The notes below the pieces were generated by a model. That model saw only the letters and a program-made list of their open reading frames with translations. It ran no database searches and was not told the origin of the DNA. The position numbers and the translations under genes were made by a program. This document shows, piece by piece, positions 13,810 through 22,943 of a stretch of 64,000 nt of DNA. Positions within the stretch are counted from its first letter, which is position 1. The number at the start of each line of letters is the position of its first letter. Source of the stretch: JAZKID01 sp963714065 (GTDB lineage: Bacteria; Pseudomonadota; Alphaproteobacteria; Rhizobiales; UBA4765); NCBI GenBank assembly GCA_963714065.1, contig OY970226.1:1798001-1862000 (forward strand). The letters run 5' to 3'.

Positions 13810-16800
13810 ATGACAGCTCTTCTTCTTTCATCGGCCGGTTCCGCCATCGGCGGATTTCTGGGCGGACCGCTCGGCGCGCTTTTGGGGCGCGCGGTCGGTG
13901 CCGCCGCCGGCTACACGCTCGACCAGAAACTTTTCGGCGGCGCGCGCGCGCAGGAAGGCCCGCGCCTGCACGATCTGAACGTGCAGGGATCTTCCGAGGG
14001 ACAGGCAATTCCGAAAATTTACGGCCGCGCACGTATGGGTGGTGAAATCATCTGGGCCACGCGTTTCGAGGAAGAGGCGAGCGTCGAAAATAGCGGGGCC
14101 AAGGCCACTTCGCTGCTCGGCAGCGGCGGCGGGACAAGCAGTACGACCTATTCCTATTTCGCGAATTTCGCGGTGGGACTTTCCGAGGGACCTGTTGCGC
14201 ATATCGGCCGAATTTGGGCCGATGGAAAACCTCTCAACCGCGAAGGCCTGAACATTCGCATTTATAAAGGCGACGATGCGCAGGAACCCGACACGCTTAT
14301 TCAGGCCAAGCAGGGCACGCCCGATGTGCCGGCCTATCGCGGCCTTTGCTATATCGTGTTCGAGCGGCTTCCCATCGGCGCGTTCGGCAACCGCATTCCG
14401 CAGCTGACATTCGAAGTCATTCGCCCGATCGGCGAACTGGAAGAAAATTTGCGTGGCGTATGCCTCATTCCGGGCGCGACCGAGTTCGGCTATCACACCG
14501 AGCCGGTGACAAGGCAGGGCGCGCTTGGCGCTTCCGTGTCCGAAAACGCGCATGCGGGATTGGCGCGCACTGACCTGATCGCCTCGCTCGACGAATTGCA
14601 GGCGCTGGCGCCGGATTTGAATTCCGTCTCGGTCATCGTGCCGTGGTACGGCACGGATCTGCGGCTTAGCGATTGCGAAGTGAAGCCGGGCGTCGACAAT
14701 GCCGATAAACTTACGAGCGGCGCGATATGGAGCGTGAGCGGCATTGCGCGCACCGACGCGCATGTCGTCAGCCAGGTGGACGATCGTGCCGCATTCGGCG
14801 GCACGCCTTGCGATGAGAGCGTGATCGCCGCTATTCAGGAACTGAAAACGCGTGGACTGAACGTCGCGCTGACGCCGTTTCTGCTGATGGATATTGCGGC
14901 AGGGAATACGCTGCCGGATCCTTATACGGGCGAGGCGGGGCAGCCGGTTTATCCCTGGCGCGGGCGCATCACCTGCGATCCCGCACCAGGCGTCATCGGT
15001 ACGCCGGACAATTCGGGCGATGTGAACGCGCAGATCGAGGCGTTTTTCGGCACCGTTGCGCCGGGCGATTTCACTATCGACGGCGAGGATGTCACCTATA
15101 GCGGGCCGGACGAATTCAGCTATCGCAGGCAGGTGTTGCATCTGGCCGCGCTCGGCGTTGCGGCGGGCGGTGTCGACACATTCGTGATCGGCTCCGAGCT
15201 GAAAGGGCTGACGCGGCTGCGCTCGGACAGGCAGGCCTATCCCGCGATCGCGCAACTGATTTCTCTGGCGCAAGATGTGCGCGCCATTGTTGGCGAAGAT
15301 GCGAAGATCACTTACGCTGCCGACTGGACGGAATATGGCTCCTATGTGCCGCCCGGCAGCGACGATGTCTTGTTCCCGCTCGATGCGCTATGGGCGTGTG
15401 ACGATATCGATGCCGTCGGTATCGATTTTTATCCGCCGCTGTCCGACTGGCGCGATCAGGAAAATCATCCCGATGCCGAAATTGCGGCAACGCCCTACGA
15501 CAAAACTTATCTGCAATCGCGCCTGAATGCGGGCGAGGCGTACGATTTTTATTATGCCGACGACGAGGCGCGTGCTGCGCAGACACGCGCACCGATTGCC
15601 GACGGCGCTTACGGCAAGCCGTGGGTTTACCGGCCGAAAGACCTGAAAAACTGGTGGCTGAACGAGCATGTCGAACGGCTCGACGGCGTGGAGGATGGAA
15701 GTGCGACGGCCTGGGTGCCGCAAAGCAAGCCCATTTATTTCATGGAGCTTGGCGTGCCGGCGGTGGACCTTGGCGCGAACCAGCCGAATGTTTTCCCGGA
15801 TCCGAAATCGAGCGAAGGGGGCTTGCCTTACGGCGCGCTGGGCCGGCGCGACGATGCGATGCAGCGCCGGGCGCTCGAGGCGATTTTAAATTTTTACGAC
15901 GACGATGCGAACAATCCCGGCTCGAGCGTTTATGACGGACGCATGCTTGATACATTGCGCGCGCATCTATGGGCGTGGGATGCGCGCCCGTGGCCCGTAT
16001 TTCCTGCGGCGTCCGACGTGTGGGGCGATGGTGACAACTGGCGCACCGGCCACTGGCTGAACGGGCGGCTGGGTGCTGCACCCATCGACCGGCTTGTGGA
16101 ACTGATCGGTACGCAGTTCAGCGGGCCTTCGATAGATGCAGGCAAAATTACCGGCGTTGCGACAGGTTATGTGATCGACAGGCCGATGGCAGGACGTGCG
16201 GCGCTCGAGCCTTTAGGGGCAGCTTTCGGTTTCGATATTGTCGATGCGGGCGGTATGCTTGCGCCGCAGCCCTATGCGGCGCTTGTTTCGCAGGAGAGTT
16301 TTTCCGAAAACGATCTGGCGCGCGATAACGATCAGGAAAGCCTGCGTTTTACGCGCGCGCAGGAAACCGAATTGCCGCGCGCCATCGAGTTCACCGTTAC
16401 CGATGCCGATATGGATTTTCGCCGCAGCACGGTGAATGCGCGGCATGGCGTGTCATTATCGGACCGCGAATTGCGGCAGGATTTCGCTCTTATCATGCCG
16501 CCGGACGAGGCGATGGCGCGCGCCGAAACGCTGCTGCATCAGGCCTGGGTGGAACGCGAAAGCGTGACATTCGCGCTGCCTTTGTCGCAGCTCAAATACG
16601 AGCCCGGCGATCTGATCAAGGTGGAGGCGGGTTCCGAAACCGTTCTGTGCCGCATCACGCGCGTGGAGCAGGACAAGCTGCTGCGTATCGAGGGCAAGCG
16701 CGTCGACCCGAAGCCCTGCGCGCGCGGGATCGTGCAATGGCGCAATTATACGAGCGCGCGGCCGCAGGCCTATGGCGCGCCGCATGTGCTGATCATGGAC

Positions 16801-17700
16801 CTGCCCGCGCTACCGAACGATGCGGCACCCTACCGGCCTTATATCGTGGCGACCGCGAGCCCGTGGCCGGGGCGTTTGAGCGTGGCGCAGAAAAAATTCG
16901 GCAGCTATGTCAATGTCGCGACAATTGCGCGCCGCGCGGTGATGGGCGAAACGTTGAGCGCGCTTGCCGCGGGGCCTGTCTGGTCGATCGACCGCACTCA
17001 CAGTTTCGATGTGCAGATCGGCTCCGGCACGCTCTCGAACATCGATGAAGACTCGTTGCTTGCCGGCGGCAATTCGGCGGCGCTGCGGCATCCAGATAAT
17101 TCGTGGGAAATCCTCCAGTTCGCGCAGGCGGAACTGATCGGCACAAAAACCTATCGTTTGTCGAATTTGTTGCGCGGGCAGCTTGGCACCGAACATCTGG
17201 CAAATGAGGACGTAGACGAGGGTGCGAATTTCGTTCTGCTCGACGGCACGCCTTTATCGTTGCCTCTGACGCTTGACGATCTCAACCGCCTCACCGAATG
17301 GCGCATCGTGCCGGAGGGTGGCAGCGAGGAAATGCAGGTCGATCTCGATTTCACGCCGAGTGCCGTCGGCCTGCTGCCGTTCTCGCCGCAACAGGCGCGC
17401 ATGGTGCGCACCGGCAGCGGCGTGACGTTCAGTTTCCAGCGCCGCACACGCGTGGACGGCGATAGCTGGGAACTGTCCGAAGTACCGCTGAACGAGACGT
17501 TCGAGGCTTACGAGATCGACATTCTCGACGGCGGCGATGTGGTGCGCACGTTTCGCGTGGACACGCCTTCGGTATTTTACGCGAATGCCGACGAGATTAC
17601 CGATTTCGGTTCCGCGCAGCTCAGCCATCATCTGCGTATTTTTCAAATGAGCGAGACGCTGGGGCGCGGCCGTGCGCTCGATGTGACCGTCACGCCCTGA
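13810..17700 (+). CDS. GTA gp15-like TIM-barrel host-contact protein
   Basis: The 1296-residue protein matches RcGTA gp15 (about 1300), the large protein forming the baseplate 'megatron' that contacts the recipient. The N-terminus is glycine-rich and hydrophobic (AGSAIGGFLGGPLGALLGRAVGAAAGYTLDQ). The beta-rich hub follows (GSSEGQAIPKIYGRARMGGEIIWATRFEE). The glycoside-hydrolase-like TIM barrel spans about residues 430-760 (VIGSELKGLTRLRS; ITYAADWTEYG; DAVGIDFYPPLSDWRD; PIYFMELGVPAVD). The C-terminal tail-protein domain contains LRGQLGTEHLANED. It is the last structural gene; a holin-like gene follows 31 bases later. Confidence 0.95.
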   Translation: MTALLLSSAGSAIGGFLGGPLGALLGRAVGAAAGYTLDQKLFGGARAQEGPRLHDLNVQGSSEGQAIPKIYGRARMGGEIIWATRFEEEASVENSGAKATSLLGSGGGTSSTTYSYFANFAVGLSEGPVAHIGRIWADGKPLNREGLNIRIYKGDDAQEPDTLIQAKQGTPDVPAYRGLCYIVFERLPIGAFGNRIPQLTFEVIRPIGELEENLRGVCLIPGATEFGYHTEPVTRQGALGASVSENAHAGLARTDLIASLDELQALAPDLNSVSVIVPWYGTDLRLSDCEVKPGVDNADKLTSGAIWSVSGIARTDAHVVSQVDDRAAFGGTPCDESVIAAIQELKTRGLNVALTPFLLMDIAAGNTLPDPYTGEAGQPVYPWRGRITCDPAPGVIGTPDNSGDVNAQIEAFFGTVAPGDFTIDGEDVTYSGPDEFSYRRQVLHLAALGVAAGGVDTFVIGSELKGLTRLRSDRQAYPAIAQLISLAQDVRAIVGEDAKITYAADWTEYGSYVPPGSDDVLFPLDALWACDDIDAVGIDFYPPLSDWRDQENHPDAEIAATPYDKTYLQSRLNAGEAYDFYYADDEARAAQTRAPIADGAYGKPWVYRPKDLKNWWLNEHVERLDGVEDGSATAWVPQSKPIYFMELGVPAVDLGANQPNVFPDPKSSEGGLPYGALGRRDDAMQRRALEAILNFYDDDANNPGSSVYDGRMLDTLRAHLWAWDARPWPVFPAASDVWGDGDNWRTGHWLNGRLGAAPIDRLVELIGTQFSGPSIDAGKITGVATGYVIDRPMAGRAALEPLGAAFGFDIVDAGGMLAPQPYAALVSQESFSENDLARDNDQESLRFTRAQETELPRAIEFTVTDADMDFRRSTVNARHGVSLSDRELRQDFALIMPPDEAMARAETLLHQAWVERESVTFALPLSQLKYEPGDLIKVEAGSETVLCRITRVEQDKLLRIEGKRVDPKPCARGIVQWRNYTSARPQAYGAPHVLIMDLPALPNDAAPYRPYIVATASPWPGRLSVAQKKFGSYVNVATIARRAVMGETLSALAAGPVWSIDRTHSFDVQIGSGTLSNIDEDSLLAGGNSAALRHPDNSWEILQFAQAELIGTKTYRLSNLLRGQLGTEHLANEDVDEGANFVLLDGTPLSLPLTLDDLNRLTEWRIVPEGGSEEMQVDLDFTPSAVGLLPFSPQQARMVRTGSGVTFSFQRRTRVDGDSWELSEVPLNETFEAYEIDILDGGDVVRTFRVDTPSVFYANADEITDFGSAQLSHHLRIFQMSETLGRGRALDVTVTP

Positions 17701-17731
17701 TCGATTTTTTCACAACATGAAGGAGCTTCGC

Positions 17732-17938
17732 ATGAACGAAGAAAAACCATGGTACGCCTCGACCACAATCTGGGCATCGCTGGGCACGGTGATCGTGTCT
17801 CTTATTTCCGTCACCGGCCATCAGATCGACCCGGCGCTGGTGCCGGATTTCGCGCAGCAGGTAGCGCTGCTCGGCAATGCGCTCTCCGCGCTATGGGCTA
17901 TTCGCGGCCGTATCGGCGCCTCGGCGAAGATCGTCTGA
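17732..17938 (+). CDS. holin-like small membrane protein
   Basis: The 68-residue protein MNEEKPWYASTTIWASLGTV has two hydrophobic segments separated by a short polar stretch, and ends with AIRGRIGASAKIV. This outline (KPWYxSxTIW, IDPAL, then xxGRIxAS) is common in small phage holin-type proteins. ATG 17732 is preceded by AAGGAG, so the upstream in-frame ATG 17717 is rejected. Such proteins make holes in the inner membrane before lysis. It heads a three-gene lysis-like cassette. Confidence 0.65.
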   Translation: MNEEKPWYASTTIWASLGTVIVSLISVTGHQIDPALVPDFAQQVALLGNALSALWAIRGRIGASAKIV

Positions 17939-17942
17939 AGCC

Positions 17943-18176
17943 GTGCAGGGCCTGCTTGCTATTTTTGGTCTTGTCAGCGGGCTTTTCAAATTTTTCTCCG
18001 ACTGGCTGTCCCGGCGCGAGATTGCCAGGGCCTGCGAAAACGAAGGCCTGGTGCAGGCCTTCAAGCGGGCGCTGCAACTTTTGCGCGAAGGGGAGGAGGC
18101 GCGCGATCTTCGCGCTCGCCTCGATGCTGATGTTAAGCGCCTGCGCGAGCCCGACGACTACCGGCGCGGGGAGTGA
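17943..18176 (+). CDS. Rz-like inner-membrane spanin candidate
   Basis: The 77-residue protein reads from GTG 17943: one hydrophobic anchor (LLAIFGLVSGLFKFFSDWL), then a charged helical stretch (RREIARACENEGLVQAFKRA; LREGEEARDLRARLDADVKRL). A single N-terminal anchor followed by a periplasmic coiled coil is the Rz/i-spanin layout. The GTG lies 4 bases after the holin stop. An upstream ATG at 17877 is in frame but lies inside the holin gene. A lipoprotein-like frame is nested over its 3' half. Assignment is by architecture only. Confidence 0.5.
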   Translation: MQGLLAIFGLVSGLFKFFSDWLSRREIARACENEGLVQAFKRALQLLREGEEARDLRARLDADVKRLREPDDYRRGE

Positions 18177-18306
18177 TGAGCTGTTATTGCTGCTTCCCTG
18201 CCGGGTTTTTCAGCCAATCCGCTGGTCGGACAAGGACAGCGACGAAACCCTGCGGCAGGTGCGGGCACATAACGCCGTCTGGCAAAAACTTTGCCGCAAG
18301 AGATGA
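18124..18306 (+). CDS. nested Rz1-like lipoprotein (o-spanin candidate), start uncertain
   Basis: This frame overlaps the end of the i-spanin candidate out of phase. It reads RRRAIFALASMLMLSACASPTTT, a basic stretch, hydrophobic core and LSAC lipobox, then LLLLLPCRVFQPIRWSDKDSDETLRQVRAHNAVWQKLC. The last part is a motif I associate with small phage lysis proteins. The ATG at 18124 would leave only six residues before the Cys, too few for a good signal. A strong AAGGGGAGGAGG at 18088-18099 stands 6 bases before an ATC (18106) in this frame, and a TTG exists at 18022. The true start therefore cannot be decided, but the nested Rz/Rz1 layout is clear. Confidence 0.5.
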   Translation: MLMLSACASPTTTGAGSDELLLLLPCRVFQPIRWSDKDSDETLRQVRAHNAVWQKLCRKR

Positions 18307-18379
18307 TTAACGAAACCGCAACACCTCTCTTTAACCCTTCTCCTCTAAAAATAGAGTGAATTATAGAGGGTATTTTGTA

Positions 18380-19807
18380 ATGAGCGGCGAACGGGCCGGT
18401 TCGGATAATGTCGAGAAAGCGCTCGATGGGCTGCCGCCGCATACGCGGCAGGCGCTGGAGCATGCTGTCGGCAAGGCGCAAGGTCATGCGACCGATCCGC
18501 TCATGGCCATGCTCGACGAGAAGCTCAAGGCCGAACCGGAAGGCGTGAAACAGCCGGAGCCGTTCCGCATGCCGGATCCCGCCCGCCTGTTTTTCCGGCC
18601 GCTCGAAAAATTCCTGATCGACGGACGCCCATCGCAAAAAACCTGGGGGCGCATCTGGCGCGGCGCGCTGGAGCCGATCTGGACATGGATCGAAGCGCAT
18701 ATGACCGACGATGTCGCCCGCATGCGCGCACGCCTGCACGATTTGGCGGACAAGGTTTCGTCGGAGGACGATCCGGCGCTCGTTGCCGCAGGCAGCGAGT
18801 TCAGGAAAACATTGCTGCCGAAGCTCAGCGAGGCGCTTGCGCGCGCGGAGCAGACGCCGGAATCGCGCCGCCGCTTTTCCTTTCATTTCGGCGGCGAGTA
18901 CCAGCTACTCGAACTCGAAGACATTGCCATCGTGCTGAAATACAAAGACGTGATCGATGCGTGCTATAAAAATATGCCCGCAACACTCTCGCACACATCG
19001 AAGCCGGATGTCGCGGCCGTCGGCAAGATCATCAGGAAGTTCGCCGATATCGACGTGCGCCTGCCTTATTATGTCGCCGTGCTTTTGCACGACAAGCTCG
19101 ACAAGCCGGCGCAGCTTCCGTTCTGGGCCACGGCCTGCGCGGGCAGCGACGATTTGCGCCAGGTCGTCAGTTCTCCTTTCGCGCCGCTGATCGAGATCGC
19201 GCTCGGCGATGCGACGCATCTGGCCGAGCTGTGCATCGAAAATCTGACGAAACCGGCCGAAAACAATCCCGTCGCGCTTTATGCCCGCAATTATGCGATG
19301 ATCTGCCGCAATATGCGCGCAGCGATCGATTTCGAATCGCAGAATTCGGAATGGCTGCGCCGCCTGTCCGAGGTCCGGCAAAAACTTTCCGCCGCGATGG
19401 GCGAGGAACTGGGACAGGTGTTCCAGCTCCTGCGCCGCAATGTACGGCCGCTGCGCGCCTTCGGCAACAAAACGCCTTTTCCTCCCGACCAGTTCGATCT
19501 GCAGCGCCTCTGCTTCCTGATCAGGATTCTCAACACCATTCGTTCCTATGTGCAGGAATTCGCCCTCAACGAACTCGTGAACCGGCTGTATGGCGAATGC
19601 GAGTCCTACCTCAATCTCGCCATCGATTCGCTGCAGGAAGAGCTGCGCACCAAATTCGACGACAGGCGCCGCATCGTTCTTGCCTATGCCGATGCCGCCG
19701 TGAAAGTATCCACCGCCTGGCATGGCGAGGATTATGCCGCGGTGCTGAAGCGCAGCTTCGACGCGACGTCGAATATCATTCCCCCCACTACCCAGGCCAG
19801 TGCCTGA
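18380..19807 (+). CDS. conserved-looking hypothetical protein, 475 residues
   Basis: The soluble protein starts MSGERAGSDNVEKALDGLPP (ATG 18380; an in-frame ATG at 18356 is also possible). It has no signal peptide or membrane segment. The composition is normal for the core genome. It contains PDPARLFFRPLEKFLIDGRP near the start and mostly helical sequence after that, with many Arg and Leu residues (LRRNVRPLRAFG; DLQRLCFLIRILNTIRSYVQEFALNELVNRLYGEC). I recognise no family. It lies between the GTA lysis cassette and the cytochrome c maturation operon, 54 bases before ccmI, so it may belong to either neighbour or to neither. Confidence 0.7.
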   Translation: MSGERAGSDNVEKALDGLPPHTRQALEHAVGKAQGHATDPLMAMLDEKLKAEPEGVKQPEPFRMPDPARLFFRPLEKFLIDGRPSQKTWGRIWRGALEPIWTWIEAHMTDDVARMRARLHDLADKVSSEDDPALVAAGSEFRKTLLPKLSEALARAEQTPESRRRFSFHFGGEYQLLELEDIAIVLKYKDVIDACYKNMPATLSHTSKPDVAAVGKIIRKFADIDVRLPYYVAVLLHDKLDKPAQLPFWATACAGSDDLRQVVSSPFAPLIEIALGDATHLAELCIENLTKPAENNPVALYARNYAMICRNMRAAIDFESQNSEWLRRLSEVRQKLSAAMGEELGQVFQLLRRNVRPLRAFGNKTPFPPDQFDLQRLCFLIRILNTIRSYVQEFALNELVNRLYGECESYLNLAIDSLQEELRTKFDDRRRIVLAYADAAVKVSTAWHGEDYAAVLKRSFDATSNIIPPTTQASA

Positions 19808-19861
19808 TCCCCCAAATTTTTCTTATCTCGCTTTTTTAACCTCCCTGCATTAAGTTCAGGC

Positions 19862-20563
19862 ATGTTTTACGTGCCTGCCCTCCTGCTTGCCGCGCTCGCG
19901 ATTTTCTGCGTGCTGTTTCCGCTGGCGCAGCAGAAAGCCGCCTGGCTTCTGGCGGGCGAGGGGGCTCTCAAACACGCAGCCTCGCAGCGCCGCCTGCGCC
20001 TGACGGCCTTGACCGCGCTGCTTTTCATTCCTCTTTTTTCTTTCGGCCTTTATTTGAAGCTCGGCCATCCGCAATCCGCCGATATGCCCTTGCAGGAGCG
20101 CCGCGCGGCGAGCCTGGACAAGGCCGATTTCACGACACTCATTTCCCGCCTCGAGGAGCATTTGCGCGAGAACAAGGACGATGCGCGCGGCTGGACGATC
20201 CTCGCGCGCAGCTACAGGTCCGTCGGCCGTTTCGACGACACGGTGAAAGCCTATCGGCAAGTGCTGAAACTGCAGGCCGATAGCATGCCCGCCAGACTCG
20301 GCCTCGCCGAGGCGCTGGTGGAAGGACAGGGCCGCGTGACGCCCGAGGCAAAGGAAATCCTGCAAGCGGCTGTGCGCAAGGATCCCAAAAATCCGATGGC
20401 GCGCTATTTTCTCGCGCGCGCCAAATGCGAGGCGGGAGATAAGGGAAAATGCGTAGCCGAACTGACAGCGCTGCTTGCGGATTTGCCCAAGGATGCGCCG
20501 TGGTATGAACTGGTGCGCGGCGAAATCGACAAAGCCGCGGGCACAAAGAGGCAAGAGCGATGA
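19862..20563 (+). CDS. ccmI: cytochrome c maturation protein CcmI/CycH
   Basis: The 233-residue membrane protein presents apocytochrome c to the heme ligation complex. There are two N-terminal membrane segments (VPALLLAALAIFCVLFPLA; LTALTALLFIPLFSFGLYLKLG). A periplasmic TPR region follows, beginning at LISRLEEHLRENKDDARGWTILARSYRSVGRFDDTVKAYRQVLKLQADS, with a second repeat ending in NPMARYFLARAKCEAGDKGKC. It is the first gene of a ccmI-ccmE-ccmF-ccmH operon, as in rhizobial cycHJKL, and overlaps ccmE by 4 bases. No ccmG gene is present here. Confidence 0.88.
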   Translation: MFYVPALLLAALAIFCVLFPLAQQKAAWLLAGEGALKHAASQRRLRLTALTALLFIPLFSFGLYLKLGHPQSADMPLQERRAASLDKADFTTLISRLEEHLRENKDDARGWTILARSYRSVGRFDDTVKAYRQVLKLQADSMPARLGLAEALVEGQGRVTPEAKEILQAAVRKDPKNPMARYFLARAKCEAGDKGKCVAELTALLADLPKDAPWYELVRGEIDKAAGTKRQER

Positions 20564-21012
20564 GCAGGAAGAAAAAGCGCGGGTTTGTTATTCTCGGGCT
20601 TTTCTCGGTTGCGGCATTTGCCGTGGCGCTTATTCTGTCCGCGCTCAACGACAATATCGTTTTTTTCCTGAGCCCCGGCGAGATTGCGGCGAAAAGCTTA
20701 CAGCCTAATCAAAGGCTGCGCCTTGGCGGCATGGTGGAGGCAGGCAGCGTAAAGCGCGAGGGGCAGAAAATTATTTTTACCGTCACCGACGGCAAGAAAA
20801 AATTGAAGGTCGAATTCAAGGGCGCGCTGCCGGATCTTTTCCGCGAAGGGCAAGGCGTGGTCGCCGAGGGGCGCTTGCAGGGCGATCTTTTCCTCGCCGA
20901 CATGGTGCTGGCGCGGCATGACGAAACCTATATGCCGCGCGATGTCGCCGACGCGCTGAAGAAACAGGGCTACTGGCGCGACCGCGAAGTGCCGAAGGGG
21001 GCACAACAGTGA
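20560..21012 (+). CDS. ccmE: periplasmic heme chaperone CcmE
   Basis: The 150-residue protein carries heme covalently from CcmC to CcmF. The start is basic (MSRKKKRGFVILGLFSV) with one membrane anchor. The OB-fold region contains GGMVEAGSVKREGQKIIFTVTDGKKKLKVEFKGALPDLFREGQGVVAEGRL. The heme-binding motif is ARHDETYMP, with the His that links heme and the Tyr four residues on. It overlaps both neighbours by 4 bases. Confidence 0.95.
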   Translation: MSRKKKRGFVILGLFSVAAFAVALILSALNDNIVFFLSPGEIAAKSLQPNQRLRLGGMVEAGSVKREGQKIIFTVTDGKKKLKVEFKGALPDLFREGQGVVAEGRLQGDLFLADMVLARHDETYMPRDVADALKKQGYWRDREVPKGAQQ

Positions 21013-22943
21013 TCGTCGAGCTTGGCCATTACTGTCTTGTGCTGGCGCTGACACTGGCGCTGCTGCAATGCTGTTTTTCATCCCTCGGTGCGTGGAAGAA
21101 CGATGGCGCGCTATTGCGCCTTGCCGCCCCGTTAGCCGTAGGACAGCTTCTCTTCGTCGTGCTCGCTTTCGGAGCGCTAACCTATGCCTATATCGTCTCC
21201 GATTTTTCGGTGGCGACGGTTGTCGAAAATTCGCATTCGGCAAAACCTCTTATCTACCGCATCACCGGCGTGTGGGGGAACCATGAGGGCTCGATGCTGC
21301 TCTGGGTGCTGGTGCTTTGCATTTTCGGCACGGCCTTTGCCGGGCTTGCGCGCGATGTGCCGCCGGTTTTGCGCGCCTCCGTTTTGAGCGTGCAAGGGCT
21401 GATCGCCTGCGCGTTCTTGTTCTTCATTTTGCTCACCTCGAACCCGTTCGGGCGTTCTTTTCCGCCACCATTAGAGGGCAACGATCTGAACCCGCTGCTG
21501 CAGGATATCGGCCTCGCCATTCACCCGCCGCTGCTCTATCTCGGCTATGTCGGTTTCTCGATCTGTTACGCTTTCGCGATTTCCGCGCTGATCAGCGGGC
21601 AGGCCGGCCGGCAATGGGCGCGCGCCATGCGCATCTGGTGCCTTGCGGCGTGGATTTTTCTGACATTAGGCATCGCTATGGGGTCCTACTGGGCCTATTA
21701 CGAGCTCGGCTGGGGCGGCATCTGGTTCTGGGACCCGGTGGAGAATGCAAGCTTCATGCCTTGGCTCGCTGGCACTATACTGTTGCATTCGGCGCTGGTG
21801 ACGGAAAAGCGCGGCGCGCTTTCGCGCTGGACGCTGCTGCTGTCGATTGCCGCTTTTTCGCTCTCGTTAATCGGCACATTTCTCGTGCGTTCGGGCGTGC
21901 TGACTTCCGTGCATGCTTTCGCCGTCGATCCGGCGCGCGGTGTTGCGATTTTGCTGATTTTGGCGCTGTTCATCGGCGGCGGGCTGGTTCTTTATGCCCT
22001 GCGTGCGCCGAAACTTGCCACGGGCGAAGATTTCTCGCCGGTGTCGCGCGAATCCGCGCTGGTGCTGAACAATGTGTTTCTCTCGGCCGCGACCGTTGCC
22101 GTATTCACCGGCACGCTTTACCCGCTGTTTCTGGAAGTACTGACCGGAGAAAAAATCTCCGTCGGCCCGCCCTATTTCAATCTGACCTTCACGCTGCTGA
22201 TCGTGCCGATGCTGCTGCTGATGCCGTTCGGGCCGTTGCTTGCCTGGAAACACGGCAGGCTGGACGACGCGATGCGCCGCATGAGCGGTATAGTCGCAAT
22301 CGGCGCGCTTGTGGCTGTAGCACTTCTCTGGCAACAGCCATGGCATATCCTGACGGCTGCGGGACTTGCGCTTTCTGCCTATGTGATGGCCGGCGCGCTG
22401 GCCGAGCCGTTCTGGCGTGTGCAACTGTTCGCAATTCCGCTGCGCGAGAGTTTCGCGCGCCTGCGCGCCCAGCGCCTCTCTCATTTCGGCACGACGCTGG
22501 CGCATTTCGGCGTCGGACTGTTTTTATGGGGCGTGGTGTGCGCTTCCGCCTTTTCGGAAGAAAAAACGGTCACCCTGCAGCAGGGCGAAAGCGTTGCGCT
22601 TTCGTCTTATGTGCTGATGTTCGACAGGATGGAGACGCGCACGACGCCAACCTATGACGAGCAGGAAGCACAGTTCACCATACGCAGGGGTGGTGGTGAG
22701 ATCGGCCATATCTCCTCGGCAAAGCGGCTTTACAGGGTGCGCAATTATCCGACCACCGAGGCGGGATTGTTCACCACAGGTGTTTCGCAACTTTATCTGT
22801 CTCTGGCGGAAGTTCAGGACGGTGCCGTCGTCATGCGGCTATATTATAAATCGCAGGTGCTGCTGATCTGGCTCGGCTGTGTCGTGATCGCGCTGGGCGG
22901 CCTGGCGGCGCTGATGGGGCGGGTAACGAGACGGAATCAATAA
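21009..22943 (+). CDS. ccmF: heme lyase subunit CcmF
   Basis: The 644-residue, many-membrane-span protein joins heme to apocytochrome c in the periplasm. The WWD heme-handling signature is in WGGIWFWDPVENASFMPWLAG. Other conserved blocks are WGNHEGSMLLWVL and FPPPLEGNDLNPLLQDIGLAIHPPLLYLGYVGFSICYAFA. The start is GTG 21009, overlapping the ccmE stop. The length is normal for the family. The stop TAA shares its last base with the ATG of ccmH. Confidence 0.97.
   Translation: MIVELGHYCLVLALTLALLQCCFSSLGAWKNDGALLRLAAPLAVGQLLFVVLAFGALTYAYIVSDFSVATVVENSHSAKPLIYRITGVWGNHEGSMLLWVLVLCIFGTAFAGLARDVPPVLRASVLSVQGLIACAFLFFILLTSNPFGRSFPPPLEGNDLNPLLQDIGLAIHPPLLYLGYVGFSICYAFAISALISGQAGRQWARAMRIWCLAAWIFLTLGIAMGSYWAYYELGWGGIWFWDPVENASFMPWLAGTILLHSALVTEKRGALSRWTLLLSIAAFSLSLIGTFLVRSGVLTSVHAFAVDPARGVAILLILALFIGGGLVLYALRAPKLATGEDFSPVSRESALVLNNVFLSAATVAVFTGTLYPLFLEVLTGEKISVGPPYFNLTFTLLIVPMLLLMPFGPLLAWKHGRLDDAMRRMSGIVAIGALVAVALLWQQPWHILTAAGLALSAYVMAGALAEPFWRVQLFAIPLRESFARLRAQRLSHFGTTLAHFGVGLFLWGVVCASAFSEEKTVTLQQGESVALSSYVLMFDRMETRTTPTYDEQEAQFTIRRGGGEIGHISSAKRLYRVRNYPTTEAGLFTTGVSQLYLSLAEVQDGAVVMRLYYKSQVLLIWLGCVVIALGGLAALMGRVTRRNQ

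Noticed and set aside
13828..15273. 481-codon minus-strand frame opposite GTA gene 15
   Set aside because: Antisense shadow of a well-conserved gene, with low-complexity Arg/His-rich translation.
710..18306. Complete active prophage
   Set aside because: The order and sizes match GTA genes 1-15, and no integrase, replication genes or lysogeny module is present in the window. A GTA or GTA-like remnant is the better reading.
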